A stretch of DNA of 33,526 nt from JBEKLJ01 sp050010255 (GTDB taxonomy: Bacteria; Acidobacteriota; Terriglobia; Bryobacterales; Bryobacteraceae). The notes beneath the pieces were generated by a model that made no database searches, had not been told where the DNA came from, and worked only from the letters and a program-made list of their open reading frames with translations. This document shows positions 6,239-13,749 of this stretch, piece by piece (the first letter of the stretch is position 1; the number at the start of each line of letters is the position of its first letter). The stretch spans positions 1-33,526 of the forward strand of contig JBEKLJ010000007.1 of the NCBI GenBank assembly GCA_050010255.1, in the 5' to 3' direction. A program made the translations under genes and the position numbers.

Positions 6239-8155
6239 ATGTGTCAGAGTGTCACACGCGTCCCCGGGAGGAGCCTCTTGCGGCTCATGGGCCTGGGGGC
6301 GGCTGGACTGCTGGCGGCCGTTTCGCCGCGGGCCTGGGCGCAAGACCCCGCTAGCATCCGGCTTGACTGGCGGCACATCGGCAACTCCGCCATCGAGCTG
6401 GCCCTGCCCTCGCCCGCCTCCGGTCCCATCGAGCGCGTCTGGTACTCCTCGGACGGCGGCCGGCTGCACGCGCGCACGCCCGATGGCCGGGTGTTCGAGA
6501 CCAGCGACTTTGAAAGCTGGTTGCCGAGCACGGCCGTGCCCCCGGCGGGCGCGTCCGGCCCGGCGGCGGAAAGCGGCGGCCCCGGCGTCCGCACGAGCGC
6601 GCTCGACCCGTCGCGGCTGTATGTTTTTGGCGCCCAGGTGCTCCGCTCGGATGACGGCGGCCTGACGTGGCAGAACCTCACCGGTCTGGGGCGGCGTTCG
6701 ATCCTCGGCGGCGCGGCTAGCGACCTGGCCGTCTCGCCGCGGGCGTCCGAGGAGATCGTGGTGGCCAACGACCGCGGCATCTGGCGGTCGCTCGACGGCG
6801 GCACGTCCTGGGCGGGCCTGAACGAGACCCTGCCTAACCTGCCGGGCACGCGGATCGACGCGCTGCCGCGGGGCACCGGCGGCGTCCGGCTCCTGGCGGG
6901 CGACTTGGGCGTCCTGGAGTGGGCGCCCGGCGAGAAACAGGCCTGGCGGCCTGTTACCGATCCGGCTGCCGCGGAAGAGGAGGCCGCCCGCGGGCGGCTC
7001 TCCAGCACGCTCGGGGTTCAGGTGACGGTCGTGGCCGCCGCTGAAGAGGTACAATACGCCGGCTCTTCGGACGGCCGCCTGTGGGTGTCGATCGACCGGG
7101 GGCGGAGCTGGGTTGGCTCGCAGCCGGCCGCGCGCGGCCCGGTGGCGGCGATCTGGGTGGACGCCCAGGAGCCTCGAATTGCCGTGGCGGCGCTGGGCCG
7201 CGACTCGCGCGGCCCCTCCGGCCCGCGCGTGCTGCGCACCATGAACACGGGGCAGTTCTGGGACGACGTCACCGCGGACCTGCCGGAGGGCTCGGCGCAC
7301 GGCATTGCCGCGGATCGCGCCACCGGCACGGTGTACGTGGCCACCGACCGCGGCATCTTCCTGACGCGCTCCGAGCTCGGCGCCGCGGGGCCAGCCACGC
7401 CCTGGTCGGCGCTGTCGGGGCTTCCGGCAGCGCGGGCGTTGGACCTGCGGCTCGACGCCGCCGGCAACCAGCTCTTTGTGGCCGTGGAGGGCTACGGAGT
7501 CTACGCGGTGCTGGCGCCCCACCGCGGGGCCAGCCTGCGCCTGGTCAACGCGGCCGACCTGAGCCAGCGGCCCGCCGCGCCGGGATCGCTGCTCAGTGTG
7601 CTGGGCGGCCGCGTGCTCGCCGCGCGGGCCGGCGACCTGGCGTTCCCCGTGCTGGCGGCTTCCGAGGCGGAATCGCAAATCCAGGTGCCCTTCTCCGCGC
7701 GCGGCCCTTTGCTGTCGCTGGCGCTGGAGACGGGCGCCGGCAGCCGCAGTCTGGCTGTGCCCGTCGAGGAGGTCTCGCCGGCGATCTTTGTCGATCGCGA
7801 CGGCACGCCGCTGCTGCTGGACGCCGACAGCGGCCTGCTGCTGGACGCCATGAACACGGCGCACTCCAACGCGCGGGTTCAGATCCTGGTGACCGGCCTT
7901 GGCCGGGTGCGTCCGGATTGGCCGGCGGGCGTCGCGGGCCCGCTGGAGAGACCGCCGCAAGTTATCGCGCCGGTGCGCGCCTACCTGGACCGCGCGCCGG
8001 TGGAGGTCACCCGCGCCATTCTGGCGCCCGGATACGTCGGGTTGTACCTGGTCGAAGTCCAGTTGCCCGCGCTCGTCAATGCCGGTCCGGCCGAACTCTA
8101 CATCGCGCAGGAGAACCAGCAGAGCAATCGCGTGCGGATCTGGATCGAGCCGTGA
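6239..8155 (+). CDS. Secreted Asp-box (BNR) protein with C-terminal TIGR03437-like domain
   Basis: 638 residues from ATG 6239. The N-terminus has a hydrophobic segment LLRLMGLGAAGLLAAVSPRA followed by WAQ: a signal peptide with likely cleavage after AWA. Asp-box/BNR repeats follow: SSDGGRL, SDDGGLTWQNL, SLDGGTSWAGL, SIDRGRSWVGS and NTGQFWDDV, indicating a beta-propeller like those of sialidase-fold or photosystem-assembly-type proteins. Residues ~430-638 begin LVNAADLSQRPAAPGSLLSV, include VPFSARGP and EVSPAIFVD, and end in a strand-rich region. That layout is typical of the TIGR03437 domain expanded in Solibacter. No sialidase active-site arrangement is evident. I infer an extracellular binding protein. 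The reading frame extends upstream to 6122, but promoter position and the signal peptide favour 6239. Confidence 0.85.
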   Translation: MCQSVTRVPGRSLLRLMGLGAAGLLAAVSPRAWAQDPASIRLDWRHIGNSAIELALPSPASGPIERVWYSSDGGRLHARTPDGRVFETSDFESWLPSTAVPPAGASGPAAESGGPGVRTSALDPSRLYVFGAQVLRSDDGGLTWQNLTGLGRRSILGGAASDLAVSPRASEEIVVANDRGIWRSLDGGTSWAGLNETLPNLPGTRIDALPRGTGGVRLLAGDLGVLEWAPGEKQAWRPVTDPAAAEEEAARGRLSSTLGVQVTVVAAAEEVQYAGSSDGRLWVSIDRGRSWVGSQPAARGPVAAIWVDAQEPRIAVAALGRDSRGPSGPRVLRTMNTGQFWDDVTADLPEGSAHGIAADRATGTVYVATDRGIFLTRSELGAAGPATPWSALSGLPAARALDLRLDAAGNQLFVAVEGYGVYAVLAPHRGASLRLVNAADLSQRPAAPGSLLSVLGGRVLAARAGDLAFPVLAASEAESQIQVPFSARGPLLSLALETGAGSRSLAVPVEEVSPAIFVDRDGTPLLLDADSGLLLDAMNTAHSNARVQILVTGLGRVRPDWPAGVAGPLERPPQVIAPVRAYLDRAPVEVTRAILAPGYVGLYLVEVQLPALVNAGPAELYIAQENQQSNRVRIWIEP

Positions 8156-8192
8156 GGCGCCCGTCTGGCTGCGCGGCTCGCCGCGCCTGAGG

Positions 8193-8211
8193 TACACTGC
8201 TAAGCCGGAGG
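8193..8211 (+). promoter_or_regulatory. -10 box and Shine-Dalgarno for the secreted methyltransferase gene
   Basis: TACACT at 8193-8198 is a good -10 box. GGAGG at 8207-8211 is 7 nt before the ATG at 8219, so this gene has a short leader with a strong ribosome binding site, unlike its leaderless neighbours. Confidence 0.5.
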
Positions 8212-8218
8212 TTCGGGT

Positions 8219-8779
8219 ATGACGCGACGCCTGGCGCTCATCTTTCTGCTCGGGATTGCGGCTGCCGCGCAAGAGACCGAGAAACTGGCGCCCTACTACC
8301 CGACGCCCGAGACGATCGTTCGGAAAATGCTCGAGTTCGGCGGCCTGAAGCCCGGCGAGAGGATGTTCGACCTGGGCAGCGGCGACGGTCGGATCGTGAT
8401 CATGGCGGCGCAGGCGTTCGGCGCCGACGCGACCGGCGTGGAGTTCGACAAGGACCTGTGGGAGCGCAGCAGCGCGCGGATCAAGAAGCTCGGCCTGAGC
8501 AAGCGCGCCCGAATCATCCTGGGCGACTTGATGCAACAGGACTACCGGTCGGCCGATCTGATCACGGTTTACCTGCTGCCGCCGTCGAACGACAAGCTCC
8601 GCCCGCTGCTGGAGCGGCAGCTCAGGAAAGGCGTGCGAGTCGTCTCGCACGACTTCGAGTTCGCCGGCTGGACGCCGGAGCGGACCGAGCACATCGAGGA
8701 TGACGGCGAGGGCCGGGCGCACACGCTGTATCTCTACCGCGCGCCCGGGCCCGGGGATCCGGCGGCGCAGGCTCCGTAG
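8219..8779 (+). CDS. Class I SAM methyltransferase with an N-terminal signal-like segment
   Basis: 186 residues. Residues 1-18 (MTRRLALIFLLGIAAAAQ) look like a Sec signal peptide. The rest is a compact Rossmann methyltransferase: motif I FDLGSGDGR at 50-58, acidic E75 in GVEFD, motif IV around DLITVYLLPPSNDKL, and SHDFEF later. The YYPTP element before motif I and the LLPPSN motif resemble the DOT1-like / lysine N-methyltransferase group (FAM173/ATPSCKMT type). SAM is not expected outside the cytoplasm, so an exported enzyme would be paradoxical; the segment may be an uncleaved membrane anchor facing inward. The gene has a strong ribosome binding site and its own promoter. The substrate is unknown. 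Confidence 0.82.
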   Translation: MTRRLALIFLLGIAAAAQETEKLAPYYPTPETIVRKMLEFGGLKPGERMFDLGSGDGRIVIMAAQAFGADATGVEFDKDLWERSSARIKKLGLSKRARIILGDLMQQDYRSADLITVYLLPPSNDKLRPLLERQLRKGVRVVSHDFEFAGWTPERTEHIEDDGEGRAHTLYLYRAPGPGDPAAQAP

Positions 8780-8815
8780 TACAAGAGCCGGGCGGGCCGC
8801 CCAGGGTGTGAGCTG

Positions 8816-9967
8816 ATGCCTACCGACCCCGTGGTGCTCATGCGGGACTGGCGGCGCATGCGGAACGTGCTCCGCGCCACCATCGCCCTGGCCTGCCTGT
8901 GGGCGCAACTCATCCCACTCAAGGAACCGGCGGCGTTGCCGGCGCTAGCGGCCGTCTTCGCCGTCTACAGCGTGGTGGCCCTGCTGTGGAAAAAGCTGGA
9001 TCGCATCCAGGACTCGCTTGCGGCCCTGTTCTTCGAGGCCGTGTGCTTTACGGTGTTCGCGGCTTACGGTTCGGACCGAAGCGGCTGGATCGGGTCGTTC
9101 TTCTTCCTCTACCTGATGATGGCCGCGGCTGTGAACCACGACTGGGGCGATGTGTTCATCATCGTGGGCGCCTCGCTGGGCTTTTTCGGCTTCGTGCGCT
9201 CGCCGGATGCGGAGGTGCTGCGCCGGGTGGTCCTGATCGCCGGCCTGCTGGCCTGTGCGATGGCCTACCAGAAGCGCAAGCTTCAGGAGTGGCTCGTCGA
9301 GAGCGCGCGGCGCGAGCAGGCGCTGCGCAGCGAGTCCGAGGCGGCCCGCGATCTGGAGCGGCAGCGCATCGCCGGGGACTTTCACGACGGCCCGCTCCAG
9401 AGTTTCATCGGTCTGCAGGTGCGGCTGGACATCCTCGGCACGCTGCTGAGGCGGGACCCGGCGGCCGGCATGCAGGACCTGAAGGAGCTCCAGCAAGTGG
9501 CCAAGTCCGCGGTGACCGATGTGCGCTCATTCCTGCGCGGCATGCGGCCCGCCGACGTGGACGCCAGCAACCTGGTGATTTCGGCCCGGCGCATTGTCGA
9601 ATACTTCCAGAAGGACACGGGGATCGCGGCGCGGTTCGTGTGCTCGGACACAGCGGTGAAAGCCGCGCCGGAGTGCGGCCAGGAGCTCCTGCAAGTCCTG
9701 CGCGAGGCCCTGCACAACGTGCAGAAGCACGCCAAGGCCAGCCGCGTCGCGATCTCGCTGGAGCAGGCCGGCAAGGCCGTCGAGCTGGCGGTGGACGACG
9801 ACGGCGCCGGGTTCCCCTTCAGCGGTTCGTTCAACCTCGACGAGCTCGACCTGCTGCGGCTCGGGCCGGCCAGCATCAAACGGCGGGTGCGCAGCCTGAG
9901 CGGCGAGCTGACCATCGAGTCGCGCCCGGGCCACGGCGCCGGACTCAAGATCCGGATTCCGGGCTGA
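8816..9967 (+). CDS. NarL-type sensor histidine kinase (HisKA_3), membrane-bound
   Basis: 383 residues. Residues ~18-152 contain about five or six hydrophobic membrane segments with little periplasmic loop, so sensing may be intramembrane. A coiled stretch (152-185) leads to the HisKA_3 phosphoacceptor box ERQRIAGDFHDGPLQS with H190. The HATPase_c domain has N-box REALHNVQKHAKA (296-308), DDDGAGF (327-333) and GHGAGLKI (373-379). The segment before the G2 box (GPASIKRRVRSLSGEL) is a variant of the usual GLxGMxERV. No response regulator gene is adjacent, so it is an orphan in this window. The ATG at 8816 has only a weak upstream purine stretch; ATG 8840 is an alternative. Confidence 0.9.
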   Translation: MPTDPVVLMRDWRRMRNVLRATIALACLWAQLIPLKEPAALPALAAVFAVYSVVALLWKKLDRIQDSLAALFFEAVCFTVFAAYGSDRSGWIGSFFFLYLMMAAAVNHDWGDVFIIVGASLGFFGFVRSPDAEVLRRVVLIAGLLACAMAYQKRKLQEWLVESARREQALRSESEAARDLERQRIAGDFHDGPLQSFIGLQVRLDILGTLLRRDPAAGMQDLKELQQVAKSAVTDVRSFLRGMRPADVDASNLVISARRIVEYFQKDTGIAARFVCSDTAVKAAPECGQELLQVLREALHNVQKHAKASRVAISLEQAGKAVELAVDDDGAGFPFSGSFNLDELDLLRLGPASIKRRVRSLSGELTIESRPGHGAGLKIRIPG

Positions 9968-9996
9968 GGGGCGCCGTCGCCTCTGTGCGGGCCTGC

Positions 9997-10002
9997 TAGC
10001 CT
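9997..10002 (+). promoter_or_regulatory. -10-like TAGCCT 6 nt before the bshA ATG
   Basis: TAGCCT ends 6 nt before the ATG at 10009, and no Shine-Dalgarno lies between. This fits the leaderless pattern seen at other genes here, although the hexamer is a weaker match. Confidence 0.35.
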
Positions 10003-10008
10003 GGTAGC

Positions 10009-11154
10009 ATGCGGGTCGGCATCACCTGTTATCCCACTTACGGCGGCAGCGGCATCGTGGCCACCGAGCTCGGGCTGGAACTGGCCAACCGGGGACACGA
10101 GGTCCATTTCATCTCCTATGCCAACCCGATCCGGCTGGACCCGGGCATTCCGCGGATCCACTACCACGAGGTCGAGGTCAGCACCTACCCGCTGTTTCAA
10201 TACCCGCCCTACTCGCTGGCGCTGGCCTCGCGCATGGCCGAGGTCGCGCTGCGGCACTCGCTGGACCTGCTGCATGTGCACTACGCCATCCCGCACTCGA
10301 TCTCGGCGCTGCTGGCGCGGGAGATGCTGGCGCGCCAGGGACGCCGGCTGCCGTTCATCACCACGCTGCACGGCACCGATATCACGCTGGTCGGCAGCGA
10401 CCGGTCCTATCTTCCGATCACGCAGTTCTCCATCCAGGAGTCCGACGGCGTCACCGCCGTCAGCGACTACCTGAGGGCCAGGACGGTGGAGTTCTTCGGC
10501 ATCGATAGCGAGATCCGGGTGATCACGAACTTCGTCAACTGCGACATGTACCAGCCCGACCCGGAGCGGCGGCGCACCTCCGGCCTGGCGCCCGAGGGCG
10601 AGAAGGTGCTCATTCACATCTCGAACTTCCGCCCGGTCAAGCGGGTGCTGGATTGCATCCGCATCCTCCAGGAGGTGCGGCGCCAGGTCCCGGCGCACTT
10701 GCTGATGGTGGGTGACGGCCCGGATCGCCCCCCGGCCGAGGACCTGGTGCGGGAGCTGGACCTGGATGAGCACGTGACCTTCATGGGCAAGCAGCAGCAC
10801 ATTGAGCGGCTCATCCCGCTGGCGCACGTACTGCTGTTGCCGAGCGAGCTGGAGTCCTTCGGGCTGGCGGCGCTGGAGGGCATGGCCTGCGGCGTGCCGC
10901 CAGTGGCCACCAATGTGGGCGGGCTGCCCGAGCTGGTGACGCCCGGCGCGGACGGATTCCTCGAGCCGGTGGGCGACATCGCCGCCCAGGCGGCGCGTGT
11001 GGTCGAGCTGAGCACCGACGAGGGCTTCTACCGACAACTCTCCGGCGCCGCTCGCCAGACGGCCCACACCCGCTTCTGCGCCTCCCTTCTCATTCCCCAC
11101 TACGAGCAGTACTACGAGGAAGTCTGCGGGAGGGCGGGTGCGGCTCGCGGGTAG
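10009..11154 (+). CDS. bshA: N-acetyl-alpha-D-glucosaminyl L-malate synthase BshA
   Basis: 381 residues, the usual size of this GT4 glycosyltransferase. It joins UDP-GlcNAc to L-malate in the first step of bacillithiol synthesis. Diagnostic features are the N-terminal CYPTYGGSGIVATELG (residues 7-22), typical of BshA rather than other GT4 enzymes, SNFRPVKR (205-212) for the UDP-sugar phosphates, and the EX7E motif E282/E290 in ESFGLAALEGMACGVP. No bshB or bshC is nearby, so the rest of the pathway must be elsewhere. The ATG at 10009 directly begins the first beta strand (MRVGITCYP). Confidence 0.93.
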   Translation: MRVGITCYPTYGGSGIVATELGLELANRGHEVHFISYANPIRLDPGIPRIHYHEVEVSTYPLFQYPPYSLALASRMAEVALRHSLDLLHVHYAIPHSISALLAREMLARQGRRLPFITTLHGTDITLVGSDRSYLPITQFSIQESDGVTAVSDYLRARTVEFFGIDSEIRVITNFVNCDMYQPDPERRRTSGLAPEGEKVLIHISNFRPVKRVLDCIRILQEVRRQVPAHLLMVGDGPDRPPAEDLVRELDLDEHVTFMGKQQHIERLIPLAHVLLLPSELESFGLAALEGMACGVPPVATNVGGLPELVTPGADGFLEPVGDIAAQAARVVELSTDEGFYRQLSGAARQTAHTRFCASLLIPHYEQYYEEVCGRAGAARG

Positions 11155-11378
11155 GGCGCCGGGCCAGCCCGCTGCCGGTTCCGGGCAACACATTGGTGGC
11201 GCAGGGGATCCGGTGGCGCGCCCCGCGGGGCGGTCACCGCGGAGTCGGCTGGGTGGCCGCGGCCCGACGCCAGTGGGGCTCTTGGATGGAACCTTTCCGG
11301 CCCAAGGGGTGTCTATCTAATTGCGGGGAGATGGGATCCCTGGTAAGTTGAAGGTGGATTTGCCATCGAGGCAGTACC
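11155..11378 (+). promoter_or_regulatory. Intergenic region with a probable ECF-type promoter upstream of the sigma factor gene
   Basis: GGAACC at 11288-11293 and GTCTATCTAA at 11311-11320 are spaced 18 bp (GGAAC to GTC). This matches the GGAAC / GTC-type architecture used by ECF sigma factors. It lies about 60 bp upstream of the sigma gene, so it suggests autoregulation. GAGG at 11368-11371, 7 nt before the GTG at 11379, is the ribosome binding site. The rest of the region (11155-11287) shows no gene. Confidence 0.55.
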
Positions 11379-12074
11379 GTGGCGGATGCAAGCCTTCATC
11401 TCGGCGCCCCCGTCGAGGTCGAACCGCTCGAGGTCCCGCGTGACCGCTGGGATGCGTGTGAGGATTCTTGGCTGGTGGAGGGGCTTCGCGATGGCGTCGA
11501 AGCCGCCTACGAAGCTCTCATCGCCGAGTACCAGCAGCCTGTCTACAACCTGGTTTCCCGGCTGCTGAACGACTCCGCCGACGCCTGTGACGTTGTCCAG
11601 GAGGTCTTCATAAAGGTCTTCCGCAAGATCGGCGCTTTTCGCGGCGACAGCAGCCTGAAGACATGGGTTTACCGCATTGCGGTCAACGAGGCCCACAATC
11701 ACCACCGGTGGTTCAGCCGCCACCGCCGGCGGGAGATCGGGCTGGAGAGCGAGGACGAAAACGGGCTGAGCTGCCTTGACAGACTCTCCGACCCCGGGGA
11801 GTCCCCGTTTGACTGCGCGGCCGAGAGGGAACAACATGCGCTCGTGGAAGCGGCGCTGTCTCACCTGAGCCCCAGCTTCCGGGAAGCGGTGACTCTGCGG
11901 GACATCGACGAGCTGAGTTACGAGGAGATCGCCCAGGTCCTTCAGGTGGCTCTGGGGACGGTCAAGTCGCGAATCCTGCGCGGGCGCGAGGCATTACGCA
12001 AGGAACTGGCGGGCCGGCTGGAGCCGGAACCGGCCCTGACAGTGGACGCCACAACCGGTGGAGTGAACGTATGA
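11379..12074 (+). CDS. ECF sigma factor (RpoE-like)
   Basis: 231 residues. Sigma region 2 spans ~44-112, with DACDVVQEVFIKVFRKI (region 2.2) and the TWVYRIAVNEAHNHHR segment (2.3-2.4). Sigma region 4 spans ~156-208, ending in the helix-turn-helix YEEIAQVLQVALGTVKSRIL. An acidic linker lies between them. The start is GTG at 11379 with a GAGG ribosome binding site; the first ~30 residues are outside the conserved domain. The gene overlaps its anti-sigma factor by ATGA, so the two are translationally coupled. A GGAACC/GTCTA promoter upstream suggests it transcribes itself. The regulon signal is unknown. Confidence 0.95.
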   Translation: MADASLHLGAPVEVEPLEVPRDRWDACEDSWLVEGLRDGVEAAYEALIAEYQQPVYNLVSRLLNDSADACDVVQEVFIKVFRKIGAFRGDSSLKTWVYRIAVNEAHNHHRWFSRHRRREIGLESEDENGLSCLDRLSDPGESPFDCAAEREQHALVEAALSHLSPSFREAVTLRDIDELSYEEIAQVLQVALGTVKSRILRGREALRKELAGRLEPEPALTVDATTGGVNV

Positions 12075-12742
12075 GTTGCACTAGTGTTAGCGAATCACTC
12101 TCCGCTCATCTGGATGGCATGCTTTCCGTGGAGGAAAGGCGAGCCCTGCTGATTCACCTCAGGCAGTGCCGCGACTGCGAAGCGCGGCTGGAGCAACTGG
12201 CTCACGTTCGCGCGGCCCTGCGGGCTCTGCCCGTGAAGGCCGCGCCGGTCAGCCTGGTCAGCATGCTGCGCGAGGCGGCTTCCAGGGAGCGCGAGCGGGT
12301 GCTGGCCCGCCAGGCCCGGTTCGAGGGCTTGATGACGAGCTTTCGCCTGCGGATGGACAACCTGATGCGGCCCATGGCCTTGCCGGTCGCCGGCGGGCTG
12401 ATTTCGGCGGTGCTGCTTTTCAGCATGCTGATCCCGGGCTTCGCGTTCCAGCCCATTTCGGCGGCCAACGACGTGCCCGTGGCGCTGATCACCGAGCCGA
12501 CGATCAAGGCGTCGATGCCTTTTGGGTTCGACAGCGACGCCGAGGTCGAGGCCATTATCGACGACCAGGGCCGCATGGTCGATTACACCATCACCCGGGG
12601 GCCGAAGACTCCCGAGATGCGCCGGGCCATCGAGAACAACCTCCTGTTTACCGAGTTCACCCCGGCGACCATGTTCGGTCTGCCGACCTTCGGCAAGATC
12701 AACATCTCGTTCCAGCGCCGCACGATCGACATCCGAAGCTGA
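12071..12742 (+). CDS. Membrane anti-sigma factor: zinc-finger (ZAS) plus TonB-C-like periplasmic domain
   Basis: 223 residues. The N-terminal anti-sigma zinc domain has the HxxxCxxC motif H29-C33-C36, with C3 as a possible fourth ligand. A helical linker (60-98) is followed by one transmembrane helix (~102-124). The outer part (~145-223), containing AEVEAIIDDQGRMVDYTITR and ending in a strand GKINISFQR, resembles the beta-alpha-beta core of TonB C-terminal domains. The domain would be periplasmic and could sense an envelope partner. ATG at 12071 overlaps the sigma TGA. Zinc-finger anti-sigma assignment is firm; the TonB-like resemblance is moderate. Confidence 0.85.
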   Translation: MSCTSVSESLSAHLDGMLSVEERRALLIHLRQCRDCEARLEQLAHVRAALRALPVKAAPVSLVSMLREAASRERERVLARQARFEGLMTSFRLRMDNLMRPMALPVAGGLISAVLLFSMLIPGFAFQPISAANDVPVALITEPTIKASMPFGFDSDAEVEAIIDDQGRMVDYTITRGPKTPEMRRAIENNLLFTEFTPATMFGLPTFGKINISFQRRTIDIRS

Positions 12743-12825
12743 CCGCGCCTGTCGTTCATCAGCGAGAGCAGAAGCCGGCTGGACCGACTACCGGCCGCCA
12801 GAGTTGTGTGGACTCGGGTTTGAGG

Positions 12826-12831
12826 TAGCCT
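12826..12831 (+). promoter_or_regulatory. -10-like TAGCCT 8 nt before the rsmA GTG
   Basis: TAGCCT is followed by GAGAGGGC and then GTG at 12840. The same bases can be read as a Shine-Dalgarno (GAGAGGG), so leaderless versus led initiation cannot be decided here. Confidence 0.3.
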
Positions 12832-12839
12832 GAGAGGGC

Positions 12840-13595
12840 GTGGCCGCACAGCGACTTGGACAGCACTTCCTGACTTCACACCCTGCTCTCCAGCGCCTGG
12901 CGGAAGCGGCGTGTCCGGCGCGCGAGCCGCTGGTCATTGAGATTGGCCCGGGCCGCGGCGAGCTGACGCGCTTTCTGGCGGAGCGCGCCGACCGCGTCGT
13001 GGCGATCGAGATCGACTCCGTGCTGGCCGCGCGGCTCCGCCTCGGCTTCCCCGGGGTCGAGGTGATCGAGGCCGACGTGCTGGCTACCGGCCTGGGGCAG
13101 TGGGGGCCGGCGGTGGTGGCCGGCAACCTGCCCTACTACATCAGCTCCCCGATCCTAAAGCGCATCTTTGCCATGGGTGAGCTGCTGCGCCGCGCTGTCG
13201 TGCTGGTGCAGCTCGAGGTCGCCGAGCGGCTGACGGCGCGCCCGGGCACGCGCGACTACGGGTTCCTGACAGTGGAGACCAACCTGTACACCGGGCCCGA
13301 GATGCTCTTTCGCGTGCCGGCGGCGGCGTTCTCCCCGCCGCCCAAGGTGGATTCAGCCGCGGTGCTGCTGACGCCGCGGGCGACCGGCGCGTGGGGAATC
13401 GAGGACCGCGCGGGGTTTCTCCAGTTCGCCGGGCGCTGCTTCCGCCACAAGCGCAAGACGCTGCGCAACAACTTGCTGCCTTTCTACGGCCGGCAGGTGG
13501 AGGCTTGGCCGGAAGCGGGGCTAAGGGCGGAGCAGTTGCCGCTGGAGAAGCTGGCGGAGCTGTATGGGCGTATCCGGGAAGCCGATAGCCGATAG
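12840..13595 (+). CDS. rsmA: 16S rRNA dimethyladenosine transferase RsmA (KsgA)
   Basis: 251 residues. It dimethylates two adjacent adenosines in the 3'-terminal helix of 16S rRNA during small-subunit assembly. Hallmarks are the N-terminal QRLGQHFLTS, motif I EIGPGRGELT (34-43), the SAM ribose-binding IEID (57-60), the D79 region EADV, and the catalytic NLPYYISSP (96-104). FSPPPKVDSAAV appears in the C-terminal part. It is slightly shorter than E. coli KsgA (273). The start is GTG at 12840. The final codons and the TAG stop lie in a 7-bp tandem repeat, so the C-terminal residues EADSR are repeat-encoded. Confidence 0.95.
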   Translation: MAAQRLGQHFLTSHPALQRLAEAACPAREPLVIEIGPGRGELTRFLAERADRVVAIEIDSVLAARLRLGFPGVEVIEADVLATGLGQWGPAVVAGNLPYYISSPILKRIFAMGELLRRAVVLVQLEVAERLTARPGTRDYGFLTVETNLYTGPEMLFRVPAAAFSPPPKVDSAAVLLTPRATGAWGIEDRAGFLQFAGRCFRHKRKTLRNNLLPFYGRQVEAWPEAGLRAEQLPLEKLAELYGRIREADSR

Positions 13596-13601
13596 CGGAT
13601 A
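13577..13601. repeat. Heptamer tandem repeat over the rsmA stop codon
   Basis: Consecutive 7-mers GGAAGCC, GATAGCC and GATAGCG, then a partial GATA. The rsmA TAG stop is at 13593-13595. Together with 18358-18385 the consensus is GRNAGCY. Confidence 0.6.
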
Positions 13602-13686
13602 CTCGTACGCACTCCTCTTTCACAGGAGGCGGAGCCGCGGCGCGAGCCAGACGCGCGCGTCGCAGCAGGCCAGCCGCAGCCGGCGC

Positions 13687-13744
13687 TTGACCGGCGCCCT
13701 GAGAATCGCATAGGCTTACGCAGATCGTACCGTCGTCCAGGAGG
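13687..13744 (+). promoter_or_regulatory. Promoter and ribosome binding site of the zinc-ribbon membrane protein gene
   Basis: TTGACC (13687-13692) and TAGGCT (13711-13716) are separated by 18 bp. AGGAGG at 13739-13744 is 5 nt before the ATG at 13750. The predicted leader is about 27 nt. The preceding ~90 bp (13602-13686) shows no gene. Confidence 0.55.
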
Positions 13745-13749
13745 CAGAC

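Noticed and set aside
6107..8908. A 933-codon open frame on the minus strand across the Asp-box and methyltransferase genes
   Set aside because: It is antisense to genes with clear domains, is Arg/Ala/Gln-rich in the way GC-rich shadow frames are, and shows no recognisable motif.
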